Positions 18,461 through 27,930 of a DNA stretch of 64,000 bases are shown here, piece after piece (position 1 is the first letter of the stretch; each line of letters starts with the position of its first letter). This stretch comes from Mesorhizobium sp. (lineage in GTDB: Bacteria > Pseudomonadota > Alphaproteobacteria > Rhizobiales > Rhizobiaceae). A program made the position numbers and the translations under genes. The stretch is from NCBI RefSeq assembly GCF_017306545.1, contig NZ_JAFKID010000004.1:1-64000 (forward strand). Reading direction: 5' to 3'. The notes below the pieces were generated by a model. It was not told the DNA's origin. It saw only the letters and a program-made list of their open reading frames with translations, and searched no databases.

Positions 18461-19671
18461 TACGATGCTCCGTAGGGTTCGAGAACAAGGTCGCGCGTGA
18501 CAATGACACGCACCGGGAATCCTGGTCGGATGGTCAGTGTCGGCGCGATGTTGAGCTGGCGGCGGACGATCTGCTGACCAGCGTCGTTGATGGTGTCCTG
18601 GCCGCCATTCCGTATCGCCTTGACAAGGCGGTCGTCGTCGTTCGTGGCGAGTTCGGCTCCAACGCTGAGCAACGTCGACAATCCCGCGGCCTTAGCCAGG
18701 GCCCACCAGTGATAATCGACTCCATCCTGGAGGCCGGCATAGCCCTCGGCGTCGGCGCCGGGCTGACGCTCGAGCACGATGCTGCGCCCGTTTGGAAAGA
18801 TCAGGCGGTTCCAGACCAGGAGCACGCGGCTTTGGCCAAACTGGACATTGTTGTCATACTGACCGACGACGCGCGTGCCCTGCGGTATGAGGAGAATGCG
18901 TCCGGTCGGGCTGTCATAGATGTTTTCGGTGATCTGGGCCGTGATCTGGCCCGGCAAGTCCGACCGGATACCGGTGATCAGCGCGGCGGAGATGACTGCG
19001 CCTGCCTGAAGGATGTTTGGCGACGCCGGCGCGGCGACCCGGTCCGCCGCGACGGTGCGCCGGTTGACCGGCGCATTGAGGAAGGCCTGCTGGCGGTCCT
19101 GGGCGGTGGGCGTCGCCGGCGGCGGCGCAAGCCCGAGGCTTGCGAGGTCCGGCGGCGCCTGGTTCGCGGCGTTCGCCGTGACCGGCGCGTTGTTGCGCGC
19201 CTCGGCGGCAGCAAACAACCGGCTGGTTCGCGCCGTCTCGATCTCCTGAAGCCTGCGCTGCTCCTCGGCCGTAAGCCCCGGTTGCGGCTGCGCGACACTC
19301 GGGTTCGGGATCGGCTGGCCCCGGTTCTGGGCGCTGAGGATGGGCCGGCCGAGGTCGCCCGGCAGCGGCGGGCCGAGCTGGGGCACGCCGGTGTAGTCGC
19401 GCGGGAGTCCCGCCAGGCCGTCAGCCGTGTTTCGGTTGTCGGTGGAATACAGCTCCTCCGGCGCGCGCCCGCTATTACGGGTCTGGAGCGCGTAGACGAG
19501 CGCGCCGCCGAGACCGAGGCTCGCGACGAGTCCAAGGCCGGCCAGGACCTTCCGAGAGAGCCGTGTAACGCGCGGAGCATCCGCGCGCAGGCGCATCGGC
19601 GCAGCCGCCTCCGGTGCTGATCCCGTGAGCGGCGCGCCGGAATCCTCTTCCTTGTTCCGGTCATCGCTCAC
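18460..19671 (-). CDS. trbI: Conjugal transfer protein TrbI (VirB10 family)
   Basis: Scaffold protein of the type IV secretion channel linking inner and outer membrane complexes. The 403-residue protein has a short cytoplasmic N-terminus, one membrane anchor (about 36-58, VLAGLGLVASLGLGGALVYA), a Pro/Gln-rich periplasmic linker and a C-terminal VirB10/TrbI beta domain (IPQGTRVVGQYDNNVQFGQS). It overlaps trbG by four bases. Confidence 0.93.
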   Translation of the reverse strand: MSDDRNKEEDSGAPLTGSAPEAAAPMRLRADAPRVTRLSRKVLAGLGLVASLGLGGALVYALQTRNSGRAPEELYSTDNRNTADGLAGLPRDYTGVPQLGPPLPGDLGRPILSAQNRGQPIPNPSVAQPQPGLTAEEQRRLQEIETARTSRLFAAAEARNNAPVTANAANQAPPDLASLGLAPPPATPTAQDRQQAFLNAPVNRRTVAADRVAAPASPNILQAGAVISAALITGIRSDLPGQITAQITENIYDSPTGRILLIPQGTRVVGQYDNNVQFGQSRVLLVWNRLIFPNGRSIVLERQPGADAEGYAGLQDGVDYHWWALAKAAGLSTLLSVGAELATNDDDRLVKAIRNGGQDTINDAGQQIVRRQLNIAPTLTIRPGFPVRVIVTRDLVLEPYGAS

Positions 19672-20696
19672 GACGCGGGCCTCCCGTCGGTGCGGGTGAT
19701 CCGGACGCGCTTCTGGTTGTCGCCGGAGCCGAAGCGCAGCTCCGCTGCGGCGAAGAGCCGGTCGACGATCATGTAGTTGTTGCGTACGCGATAGTTGACG
19801 AGTTCGGAGGTGGTGCCCTCGGCGCCGACGACGAAGAGCGGCGGCATCTCGCCCTGGCCGATGCCGCGCGGAAACTCGATGAAGACCTGCCGGCCGTCGT
19901 CATAGGCGCGCAATGGCCGCCACGCCGCGCGATCGCCGGTCACCTCGTAGCGGAAGTTGATGCGCGCGAGATCGACGCCGGTCGCCACCGGCTGGGTCGT
20001 CTGCGCCTCGGCGTTCTGGCGGCGGAGCGCGATGAGCTGATCCTGCGGATACTGCCAGCTCACCGAGGCCATGTAGGTGCGCTCGGTCGAGCGCAGCTCC
20101 ATGTGGTAGGTGCGCAGGTTGGTGTTGATGACCAGATTGGTCATCAAGTCGGCGCGCGTCGGCTTGACGAGGATGTGGACCTGAAGCGTTGCGCCGGAAC
20201 CGCTCTGCGTGTCCCCAATGATCCAGCGCACTGTATCGCCGGCGGCCACCGGCCCGGAGCCGACGAGCTGCTCACCCGGTTGAAGGGCGACGTCGGTGAT
20301 TTGCCCGACGGCGGTGTAGACTTGATAGAGCGCCCCTTGTGTAAAGGGATAGACCTGCATCGAGTTGATGAATCCATCGCGCACCGGCTGAATCCGGGCG
20401 GCGGCGTTGGCCTGGTTCACCCGCGCCGTTGGATCAGCCGGCTCGGGTGCCCGGCGCGACTGCTCGACAGGTTTCATCTGCCCGGGCAGCGGCAGCGGCC
20501 TCGGTAGCTCAACCACTTGGACTGGCGCCGGGGGATCGACGGTCTGCACAGCAGCCGGCGCGTCGTCGTAGCTGATCTCCGGCGGCTTTTGCGTTGTTGC
20601 GCAGCCGGCGAGCGCCGTTGCGGAAAGCAGCAAAACCGCGAGTGTGTGAGTACGTAAAGCCGGTTCTCCGGCTTTACGGAAAATCGGCATCTTCAT
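19668..20696 (-). CDS. trbG: Conjugal transfer protein TrbG (VirB9 family lipoprotein)
   Basis: Outer-membrane-complex component of the mating channel. The 342-residue precursor has a lipoprotein signal with lipobox LAGC (Cys32), then a Pro-rich linker and the VirB9/TrbG/CagX domain (TERTYMASVSWQYPQD; YEVTGDRAAWRPLRAYDDG). The start at 20696 overlaps the trbF stop as ATGA; longer in-frame starts would destroy the signal peptide position. TrbG contacts TrbI. Confidence 0.92.
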   Translation of the reverse strand: MKMPIFRKAGEPALRTHTLAVLLLSATALAGCATTQKPPEISYDDAPAAVQTVDPPAPVQVVELPRPLPLPGQMKPVEQSRRAPEPADPTARVNQANAAARIQPVRDGFINSMQVYPFTQGALYQVYTAVGQITDVALQPGEQLVGSGPVAAGDTVRWIIGDTQSGSGATLQVHILVKPTRADLMTNLVINTNLRTYHMELRSTERTYMASVSWQYPQDQLIALRRQNAEAQTTQPVATGVDLARINFRYEVTGDRAAWRPLRAYDDGRQVFIEFPRGIGQGEMPPLFVVGAEGTTSELVNYRVRNNYMIVDRLFAAAELRFGSGDNQKRVRITRTDGRPAS

Positions 20697-21376
20697 TGCC
20701 CCAGCTCCCGTGACCAAGAAATTGCGTTGACGTAGATTCCCAGCGGATTGGCGCGTAGCCTGTCGGCGTTGCGCGGAATCTGGACCACGATGGTGAGGAT
20801 CGCCGTCCATCGGGTCGTGTCAGCGAGCTGGCCGTTTTCGTAGCGGCGCTCGGTCCATGCGACGCGGAAGCTGTCCGGCGAAGCGCGGATTACGCTGGAG
20901 ACGTCGACGGCGATCTGCTGGCGACCGACTTTGGTGAAAGGATCGTTGGAGCGCGCGTAGTCGTTCAGCGCGGCTGCTCCCCGATCCGTCGTGAAGTCGT
21001 AGGCTCGCAGCCAGTTCTGACGCACGATGATCGCGTCGGCCGGAATCGAGCGAACCTGTTCGATGAAGCGAGCGAGATGGAACGCGATCTGGGGATCGGT
21101 CGGCTGATAGTCCGCCGTTGCCGGCGCGATCGCCTGCGCCTGGCCGAGTCGGTCGGTCTGTACCACCCACGGCACGACGGTCCCACGGGCCGATTGCCAG
21201 ACCAACGCTGCAGCGAACCCCGCCGACAGAAGGAGCGAGCCGAACGCCATGTAGCGCCAATTGCGCGCTTGGACGCGGGCCGAGCCGATGCGGTCGTCCC
21301 AGACCTGCGCGGCGCGCTGGTACGGCGTTTCGGGTTCGGGAGCTTTTCCATAGTGCGTCGAGGGTCGTCGGAACAT
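20693..21376 (-). CDS. trbF: Conjugal transfer protein TrbF (VirB8 family)
   Basis: Inner-membrane assembly factor of the T4SS, 227 residues. It has a single membrane helix at about 44-62 and a periplasmic VirB8-like domain (FHLARFIEQVRSIPADAIIV; WTAILTIVVQIPRNADRLRA). It overlaps trbL by one base and trbG by four, which indicates translational coupling along the operon. Confidence 0.92.
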   Translation of the reverse strand: MFRRPSTHYGKAPEPETPYQRAAQVWDDRIGSARVQARNWRYMAFGSLLLSAGFAAALVWQSARGTVVPWVVQTDRLGQAQAIAPATADYQPTDPQIAFHLARFIEQVRSIPADAIIVRQNWLRAYDFTTDRGAAALNDYARSNDPFTKVGRQQIAVDVSSVIRASPDSFRVAWTERRYENGQLADTTRWTAILTIVVQIPRNADRLRANPLGIYVNAISWSRELGQ

Positions 21377-22734
21377 CAGCGGTCGCCTTCGGATAAGTTG
21401 ATGGAGGAGCCGCCGCCGTGGCTGTCGCCGCTGCGCACGGCATGGGCGGTCGTCGAGACGGCGTGGCTCATCTGTTGGGAGCGGCGCATGCGGCGGGCCC
21501 AGCCCGGCGGCTGATCGCCGCCCCCGGCAGGGGTCGATGCGGCGTCATTGGCTGCTTCGCTGACAGTCCCCATGGTCGAGGAGCCGCCGGTTGCCTCGAA
21601 TGCGGCTCGGGCTCCGCCGGAGAAGCTGGAATGCATACTGGCGGCCGAGCGCTCGGCGGCGCGCCTCAGCGGCGATGACGCAGCGGAACCAGCGGCCCGG
21701 GCGATGCCGCCCAAGCCGCTGGCCACGCCCGAGGTGCCCGTTTGCCCTGCGGCGCCCAGGCTGTATGCGGTGGATGCGCCGCCCGCGAGCGCAGCGCCGC
21801 CACGAGCGGCGGCGGCCGCGCCGCCTGCCAGGGCAGCACCGCCCGCAGCGACGGCGCCGACCGTAGCTGCGCCGGCTGCGACCATGCCGCCAGCGGCGAG
21901 CCCGGTGCCGATCGCGGCGCCCGCGCTGAGCTGCGGTCCGCCGGAGACGAGACCGTTGGCAATGCCGGGGCCAAAGATGCCGAGGCCGAGCAGCGTCAGC
22001 GCCGCGAGCACGATCGCCATGGCTTCGTCGATCGTCGGCGTGCGTCCGCCGAAGCCGGCGGTAAATTCGGAGAAGAGGCTTGATCCGATGCCGATGATGA
22101 CGCCGAGGACCAGCACCTTGATGCCGGACGAGATGACGTTGCCGAGCACGCGCTCGGCCATGAAGGCGCTCTTGCCGAACAAGCCGAAGGGAATAAGGAC
22201 GAACCCGGCGAGCGTCGTCAGCTTGAATTCGATCAGCGTCACGAAGAGCTGGATGGCGAGAATGAAGAAGGCCAGCAGCACCAGCGCCCAGGCGAGCAGC
22301 ATCACCGCGATCTGAAGGAAGTTCTCGAAGAAACTCCAATAACCCATGAGATCGGAGATCGAATCGAGCAGCGGCCGCCCGGCGTCGAGGCCAGTCTGCG
22401 CGACGCGGCCGGGTCGCATCATGTCGGCGACGGTGAAGCCGGTGCCGGAGGCCTTCAGCCCCAGTCCGGCGAAGCTTTCGAAGATGATGCGGGCCAGATT
22501 GTTCCAGTTGCCGATCAGATAGGCGAAGACGCCGACGAACAGCGTCTTCTTGACCAGGCGCGCCATGATGTCGTCGTCGGCGCCCCAGCTCCAAAAAAGG
22601 GCTGCGAGCGTCACGTCGATCACGATCAGCGTGGTGGCGATGAACGCCACTTCACCGCTGAGCAGGCCGAAACCGCTATCGATGTAGCGGGTGAAGACCT
22701 CGAGGAAATGATCGATGACGCCCGTGCCGCCCAT
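21376..22734 (-). CDS. trbL: P-type conjugative transfer protein TrbL (VirB6-like)
   Basis: Polytopic inner-membrane channel component, 452 residues. The first ~270 residues hold about six to eight hydrophobic helices (VAFIATTLIVIDVTLAALFW; FVLIPFGLFGKSAFMAERVL). The C-terminal third is rich in Ala/Gly/Ser, low in complexity and cytoplasmic, as usual for TrbL. It starts four bases downstream of the trbK stop. Confidence 0.9.
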   Translation of the reverse strand: MGGTGVIDHFLEVFTRYIDSGFGLLSGEVAFIATTLIVIDVTLAALFWSWGADDDIMARLVKKTLFVGVFAYLIGNWNNLARIIFESFAGLGLKASGTGFTVADMMRPGRVAQTGLDAGRPLLDSISDLMGYWSFFENFLQIAVMLLAWALVLLAFFILAIQLFVTLIEFKLTTLAGFVLIPFGLFGKSAFMAERVLGNVISSGIKVLVLGVIIGIGSSLFSEFTAGFGGRTPTIDEAMAIVLAALTLLGLGIFGPGIANGLVSGGPQLSAGAAIGTGLAAGGMVAAGAATVGAVAAGGAALAGGAAAAARGGAALAGGASTAYSLGAAGQTGTSGVASGLGGIARAAGSAASSPLRRAAERSAASMHSSFSGGARAAFEATGGSSTMGTVSEAANDAASTPAGGGDQPPGWARRMRRSQQMSHAVSTTAHAVRSGDSHGGGSSINLSEGDR

Positions 22735-22738
22735 GATC

Positions 22739-23125
22739 TCAACGCGCCTCGTTGGTGTGGGAATCGATCACCGGTGCGGTCTCGTTGATGCCCGGCTCGC
22801 GCACGGTTGGCGGGTTCTGCGGCGTGCCTTGCGGTCCCGGCGCTTGCAGCGCCGGCTGTGGTTGCAAGGCCTGCGAAGGCTTCAAGAAGCGGTCGCGGTT
22901 GTCGGCCCAGGCCTGGAGACAAGCGGGATCACGGGTCCCGACCTCGCCGAGCTGCTGGCAGCGCCGCAGCTCGGCTTTCAGTGGGTCAACGGTCGTCTCG
23001 GGCGTTGCGGCGACGCTGCGATAGAGCGGCGGCTCCTCCTTGCGGGAGAGTTGAATGGCCGTCGCCGTGATCGCGAGGGTCACGAAGAAGATGGCGCCGA
23101 CGCGTGCGAGAATCTTTCCGTCCAT
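22739..23125 (-). CDS. trbK: Putative entry exclusion protein TrbK (alternate type)
   Basis: A 128-residue protein with an N-terminal membrane anchor (about 9-25, VGAIFFVTLAITATAIQL), a cysteine-containing middle (LRRCQQLGEVGTRDPACLQAWADNR) and a Pro-rich tail. This pattern and the location between trbJ and trbL match the alternate TrbK family, thought to prevent redundant transfer between donor cells. It ends four bases before trbL. Confidence 0.82.
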   Translation of the reverse strand: MDGKILARVGAIFFVTLAITATAIQLSRKEEPPLYRSVAATPETTVDPLKAELRRCQQLGEVGTRDPACLQAWADNRDRFLKPSQALQPQPALQAPGPQGTPQNPPTVREPGINETAPVIDSHTNEAR

Positions 23126-23135
23126 CGCCGCGCCC

Positions 23136-23894
23136 TCAGTTGCGGCCTGGGAACATCTGCGCGTTGCCGGGCTGATAGCCGGCGCCCGGCGTCAGGAAGC
23201 GGCGGCGCTGCTCGCGGCCCTGTTCCGCAGCGGCGGACCGTTCGGCGTCGGCGAGCGCCTGCGCTCTGCCGTTCGCCGAAACGACGGCTGTGAGATCGGC
23301 GAGCTGTTGGGCCTGCAGCGCGAGGAGCTGATTGCCCGCCTGCGTGGCCTGCAACGCGCCGGTTGCGCCCTGGCTCTGACCGACCAGCGCCGACATCTGC
23401 GTCCGGTTGGTGTCGATATTGCCGACGACGCCAGCCTGAACGCGCATGGCGTCCTGCAGGCCGGAGACGGTGTTCTGCCATCGCTCGCGCGCACCCGCGA
23501 CGAGCTGTTGGTCGGAGGCCGACATCGACGCGTTGCCGTAGGTGGTGCGGAACGCCTGGTCGATGTTCTGGACGTTGTAAGCGATGCGCTGTGCTTCGCC
23601 GAGGAGCTGCTGGGTCCGCTGCACCGACTGTTGGAGCTGCTGGAGCGAGGAATAGGGCAGGCTCGCGAGGTTGCGCGCCTGATTGATCAGGGATTGGGCC
23701 TGATTTTGCAGCGAGGTGATCTGGTTGTTGATCTGCTGCAGGGCCCGGGTCGCCGAGAGCAGATTCTGGGCATAGTTGGTCGGGTCGTAGACGATCCATT
23801 GGGCCGATGCCGGCGCGATCAGCATCGGCGATACCGATAGCGGCATGGCGAGGATGGCGGCGGCAAGCGCCGCGCGAGGGACACGCAGTTTCAT
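23136..23894 (-). CDS. trbJ: P-type conjugative transfer protein TrbJ (VirB5-like)
   Basis: Periplasmic pilus-associated T4SS protein, 252 residues. A cleavable signal peptide (residues 1-32, ending IAPASAQ) precedes a Gln-rich alpha-helical body (QQINNQITSLQNQAQSLINQ). The start at 23894 overlaps the trbE stop as ATGA; longer frames lack the signal position. It probably tips or stabilizes the pilus. Confidence 0.9.
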   Translation of the reverse strand: MKLRVPRAALAAAILAMPLSVSPMLIAPASAQWIVYDPTNYAQNLLSATRALQQINNQITSLQNQAQSLINQARNLASLPYSSLQQLQQSVQRTQQLLGEAQRIAYNVQNIDQAFRTTYGNASMSASDQQLVAGARERWQNTVSGLQDAMRVQAGVVGNIDTNRTQMSALVGQSQGATGALQATQAGNQLLALQAQQLADLTAVVSANGRAQALADAERSAAAEQGREQRRRFLTPGAGYQPGNAQMFPGRN

Positions 23895-26329
23895 GGCTGG
23901 CTCTCCAGGTTGGTGAGGTTGGGAATGAGGTCGGCCGCCCAATCGACGCCGCGATGGCGCAGCCAGGCCGGGAGGAATCCCTCGCGCCCGTGTTCGGCAA
24001 CGATGCGGTCGATGGCGGCCTGGTCCGTCTTGGAGGACGCCGCGCACAGCGCGAGCGCGACGTCCGCGAGGCCCAGCTCGAAGAGCCGGTTGCCGCGGCG
24101 GCTCTGGCAATAATAATCCCGCTTGGGCATCGCGCGCGCGAGGATCTCGATCTGCCGGTCGTTGAGGCCGAACCGGCGATAGATCGCGGTGATCTGCGGC
24201 TCGATCGCACGCTCGTTCGGCAGCAGCAGCCGCGTCTGGCAGCTCTCGATGATGGCCGGCGCGATCGCCGAGCCGTCGATGTCGGAGAGCGACTGGGTGG
24301 CGAAGACCACGCTGGCGTTCTTCTTGCGTAGCGTCTTCAGCCATTCGCGAAGCTGTCCGGCGAAACCCTCGTCATCGAGGGCGAGCCAACCTTCGTCGAC
24401 GATGATCAGCGTCGGCTCGCCGTTCAGTCGGTCCTCAATGCGGTGGAAGAGATAGGCGAGCACGGCCGGAGCCGCGGCTGTCCCAATCAAACCTTCGGTC
24501 TCGAACGCCTGGACAGTGGCGATACCGAGATGCTCGCTTTCGGCGTCGAGCAGCCGACCGTATGGACCGCCGACGCAATAGGGCCGCAACGCCTGCTTCA
24601 GATCGTTCGACTGGAGGAGAACGGACAGGCCCGTGAGGGTCCGCTCGCCGATCGGTGCGCTGGCGAGCGAAGACAGCGCCGTCCAGATCAGCTCCTTCAC
24701 CTCCGGCGTGATCTGCACGCTCTCGCGCATCAGGATCGCGACGATCCAGTCCGCGGCCCAGGCGCGCTCGGCCGCCTCGTCGATGCGGGAGAGCGGCTGC
24801 AATGCGACGCTGTCGGGAGACCCCTCCGTCAGGCCGCCGCCGAGATCATGCCAGTCGCCGGCCATGGCGATCGCCGCAGCGCGGATCGAGCCGCCAAAGT
24901 CGAAGGCGAACACCTGGGCCTGGGGGTAGCGACGAAACTGCAGCGCCATTAGCGCCAGCAGCACGGACTTGCCAGCGCCTGTCGGGCCGACCACCAGCGT
25001 GTGGCCGACGTCTCCGACGTGGATAGAGAACCGGAACGGGGTGGACCCTTCGGTCTTGCCGTATAGCAAGGGGGGTGCCCCGAAGTGCTCATCCCGTTCC
25101 GGCCCCGCCCACACGGCGCTTAGGGGGATCATGTGGGCGAGATTGAGCGTCGAGATCGGCGGCTGACGCACGTTGGCGTAGACGTGCCCGGGGAGCGAGC
25201 CGAGCCAGGCGTCGGCCGCGTTGATCGTCTCGGGCATCGCCGTGAAATCACGGCCCTGAACCAGCTTCTCGACGAGACGGAGCTTTTCGGCTGCTACTCG
25301 CGGGTCGACGTCCCAGACCGCGATCGTGGCTGTCACATAGGCCTGGCCGGCATAGTCGGCGCCCAGCTCCTGCAGCGCGAGATCAGCGTCGGCCGCCTTG
25401 TTGGCCGCGTCGGTGTCGACGAGGACGCTCGCCTCGTTGGTCATCACCTCCTTGAGGATTGCGGCGATCGACTTGCGCTTGGAGAACCACTGTCGCCGGA
25501 TCTTGGTCAGCAGCTTGGTCGCGTCGGTCTTGTCGAGCAGGATCGCGCGAGTCACCCAGCGATACGGAAAGGCCAGCCGGTTGAGCTCGTCGAGGATGCC
25601 GGGCGTCGTCGCTGTCGGGAAGCCGACAATGGTCAGGATGCGCAGATGCGCTTCGCCGAGTTGCGGCTCCAGCCCGCCGGTAAGCGGCTGATCGGCGACC
25701 AGCGCATCGAGATACATCGGCGTCTCGGGCACGCGGACGCGATAGCGCTTGGTCGAGACTGTCGAGTGCAGAAATGTCAGCGTCTCGACGTCGTCGAGCC
25801 AGGCGCATTCCGGCATGAAGGCTTCGACGAGCTGAAGGATACGGTCGGTGCGGTCGACGAAGCCGCGCAGCGCCTCCCATGCATCGACGCCGCGATCCGC
25901 CTTGCCCTCGTAGAGCCAGCTCTCGGCGCGGGCAGCGTCTTCGGCCGGCGGCAGGAACGTGAAGGTTAGGAAGTAGCTCGACTCGTAGTGAGCGGCGTCC
26001 TCCTCGAAGTCCGCCCTGCGTTCCGCATCAACCATCGCCGAGGCTGGATCGGGAAACCGGCTGGTCGGATAAGCGCCGACGGCATGGCGCTGCGCTTCGA
26101 CGAAGATCGCCCAGCCGCTGCCAAGCCGGCGGAAGGCGCTGTTGAGGCGGCCGGCGACTGCGATCAGCTCGGCCTGTACCGCGGAGTCGAGGTCGGGCCC
26201 GCGAAAGCGGGCGCTTCGCTGGAAGCTGCCGTCCTTGTTCAGCACGACGCCTGGTGCGACGAGCGCCGCCCACGGCAGGAAATCAGCGAGGCGGGTCGAA
26301 GTCCGGCGATATTCGGCGAGGTTCATCAT
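23891..26329 (-). CDS. trbE: Conjugal transfer ATPase TrbE (VirB4 family)
   Basis: Large cytoplasmic/inner-membrane ATPase powering T4SS assembly, 812 residues. It has an N-terminal CagE/TrbE/VirB family domain, Walker A GPTGAGKS near residue 447 and Walker B LIIVDEGWLAL followed by VVFATQSLSDID. The length is typical. It follows trbD by seven bases. The ATG codons at residues 1 and 2 are equivalent choices. Confidence 0.95.
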   Translation of the reverse strand: MMNLAEYRRTSTRLADFLPWAALVAPGVVLNKDGSFQRSARFRGPDLDSAVQAELIAVAGRLNSAFRRLGSGWAIFVEAQRHAVGAYPTSRFPDPASAMVDAERRADFEEDAAHYESSYFLTFTFLPPAEDAARAESWLYEGKADRGVDAWEALRGFVDRTDRILQLVEAFMPECAWLDDVETLTFLHSTVSTKRYRVRVPETPMYLDALVADQPLTGGLEPQLGEAHLRILTIVGFPTATTPGILDELNRLAFPYRWVTRAILLDKTDATKLLTKIRRQWFSKRKSIAAILKEVMTNEASVLVDTDAANKAADADLALQELGADYAGQAYVTATIAVWDVDPRVAAEKLRLVEKLVQGRDFTAMPETINAADAWLGSLPGHVYANVRQPPISTLNLAHMIPLSAVWAGPERDEHFGAPPLLYGKTEGSTPFRFSIHVGDVGHTLVVGPTGAGKSVLLALMALQFRRYPQAQVFAFDFGGSIRAAAIAMAGDWHDLGGGLTEGSPDSVALQPLSRIDEAAERAWAADWIVAILMRESVQITPEVKELIWTALSSLASAPIGERTLTGLSVLLQSNDLKQALRPYCVGGPYGRLLDAESEHLGIATVQAFETEGLIGTAAAPAVLAYLFHRIEDRLNGEPTLIIVDEGWLALDDEGFAGQLREWLKTLRKKNASVVFATQSLSDIDGSAIAPAIIESCQTRLLLPNERAIEPQITAIYRRFGLNDRQIEILARAMPKRDYYCQSRRGNRLFELGLADVALALCAASSKTDQAAIDRIVAEHGREGFLPAWLRHRGVDWAADLIPNLTNLESQP

Positions 26330-26336
26330 GGCCGCC

Positions 26337-26618
26337 TCAGACTCCGAGATGGCCGGGGATGCGCAGATGGCGGCGACCGACGTCGACGAACTGCGGATCG
26401 CGCTTGGCCGCCCAGACGGCAGTGAAATGGCCGATGGCCCAGAGCCCCAGGCCGACGAGCCAGAGGCGCAGACCCAGACCGAGAGCGGCAGCGAGTGTGC
26501 CGTTGAGGATCGCGATGCTTCGCGGTGCGCCGCCGAGCAGGATGTGTTCGGTCAGGGCGCGGTGGACCGGGACGCCGTAGCCCGGCACGTCACCGCCGCT
26601 CTCGATCAGGCCCGCCAT
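26337..26618 (-). CDS. trbD: Conjugal transfer protein TrbD (VirB3 family)
   Basis: Small inner-membrane protein, 93 residues. It has the VirB3 pattern: a short N-terminus with VPVHRALTEHILLGGAPRS, then two close hydrophobic segments (about 36-66) and a polar tail with VWAAKRDPQF. It overlaps trbC by one base and works with TrbE. Confidence 0.9.
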   Translation of the reverse strand: MAGLIESGGDVPGYGVPVHRALTEHILLGGAPRSIAILNGTLAAALGLGLRLWLVGLGLWAIGHFTAVWAAKRDPQFVDVGRRHLRIPGHLGV

Positions 26619-26950
26619 TAGACCAGGGCCCCGCCGCCGAACGAAAAGAACGACAGGAAGAAGCTCGACGCGGCGAAGGCGATCGACAGGCCAAAGACGA
26701 TCTGGATAAGCCGGCGGAAGCCGCCCGAGGTGTCACCGAAGGCCAGCGTCAGGCCGGTGACGATGATGATGATCACCGCGATGATCTTGGCCACCGGGCC
26801 TTCGATCGACTGAAGGATCTGATTAAGCGGCTGCTCCCACGGCATCGACGAGCCGGAGGCGTGGGCGGCGGGCGCCAGCATCATGCTGACCATCAGGACG
26901 GATGCGGCGGTCGCGACGTGGCGACGAAAATGCAGGGCACGGCGGATCAT
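26618..26950 (-). CDS. trbC: Conjugal transfer pilin TrbC (VirB2 family)
   Basis: Propilin of 110 residues. A long signal region (residues 1-31, ending PAAHAS) precedes two transmembrane segments (VAKIIAVIIIIVTGLTLAFG and IVFGLSIAFAASSFFLSFF). TrbC-type pilins are trimmed and may be cyclized by the TraF peptidase, which is also encoded in the element. It overlaps trbB by four bases. Confidence 0.92.
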   Translation of the reverse strand: MIRRALHFRRHVATAASVLMVSMMLAPAAHASGSSMPWEQPLNQILQSIEGPVAKIIAVIIIIVTGLTLAFGDTSGGFRRLIQIVFGLSIAFAASSFFLSFFSFGGGALV

Positions 26951-27930
26951 GCAGGGTCTCCTTCGGGGGGCTGGGTTGCGGGACGGACGCGGTAGTCGCC
27001 GTCAGGGCTGAGCCCCTCGACGCGGCCGAGCTCGGCCAGCCGTCGCGTGGAGCCGCGGCCGGAGAGCACGGCGACGAGGTCGATCGTCTCGGCGATCAGC
27101 GCGCGCGGGACGGTGATGACGGCTTCCTGGATGAGCTGCTCGAGGCGGCGCAGCGCGCCGAGCGCAGTGCCCGCGTGGATCGTGCCGATCCCACCCGGGT
27201 GGCCAGTGCCCCAAGCCTTGAGCAGATCGAGCGCTTCGGCCCCACGCACCTCGCCGATCGGGATGCGGTCGGGGCGAAGGCGGAGCGACGAGCGAACGAG
27301 ATCGGAGAGCGTCGCGACGCCGTCCTTGGTTCGCATGGCGACCAGGTTCGGCGCGGCGCACTGAAGCTCGCGGGTGTCCTCGATCAGCACCACGCGGTCG
27401 GATGTTTTGGAGACCTCGGCGAGCAGCGCGTTGGTCAGCGTGGTCTTGCCGGTTGAGGTGCCGCCGGCGACGAGGATGTTGCGACGGTCGGCGACCGCGT
27501 GGCGCAGGATCTCGGCCTGTTCGGCGGACATGATGCCCGCGGCGACGTAGTCCTGGAGGGTGAACACCGCGACGGCGGGCTTGCGGATCGCGAAGGCCGG
27601 CGCGGCCACCACCGGCGGAATCAGGCCCTCGAACCGCTCTCCCGTTTCCGGCAGCTCGGCCGAGACGCGCGGATTGCCGGCATGGACCTCCGCGCCGACA
27701 TGGTGGGCGACCAGACGGACGATGCGCTCGCCATCGGCCGCCGAGAGGCGCTCGCCTGTATCGGATAGACCCTCGGAGAGTCGGTCGACCCAGAGACGAC
27801 CGTCGGGGTTGAGCATCACCTCGACTACGCTGGCGTCCCCGAGAAACCCGGCGATGGCGGGGCCGAGAGCGGTTCGCAACATGCGAGCCCCTCGAAGTAT
27901 CGCCTCAGATTTCTCGGAAGAGACGGCCAC
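26947..27930 (-). CDS. trbB: Conjugal transfer ATPase TrbB (VirB11 family)
   Basis: Hexameric traffic ATPase of the T4SS, 327 residues. Walker A is GGTSTGKTT at 156-164; the Asp box ([10 protein letters not shown]), Walker B region ([16 protein letters not shown]) and His box (GGIGTIHAG) follow. It is the first gene of the trb operon. Its promoter should lie in the gap 27931-28493, where no clear consensus could be assigned. Confidence 0.95.
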   Translation of the reverse strand: MAVSSEKSEAILRGARMLRTALGPAIAGFLGDASVVEVMLNPDGRLWVDRLSEGLSDTGERLSAADGERIVRLVAHHVGAEVHAGNPRVSAELPETGERFEGLIPPVVAAPAFAIRKPAVAVFTLQDYVAAGIMSAEQAEILRHAVADRRNILVAGGTSTGKTTLTNALLAEVSKTSDRVVLIEDTRELQCAAPNLVAMRTKDGVATLSDLVRSSLRLRPDRIPIGEVRGAEALDLLKAWGTGHPGGIGTIHAGTALGALRRLEQLIQEAVITVPRALIAETIDLVAVLSGRGSTRRLAELGRVEGLSPDGDYRVRPATQPPEGDPA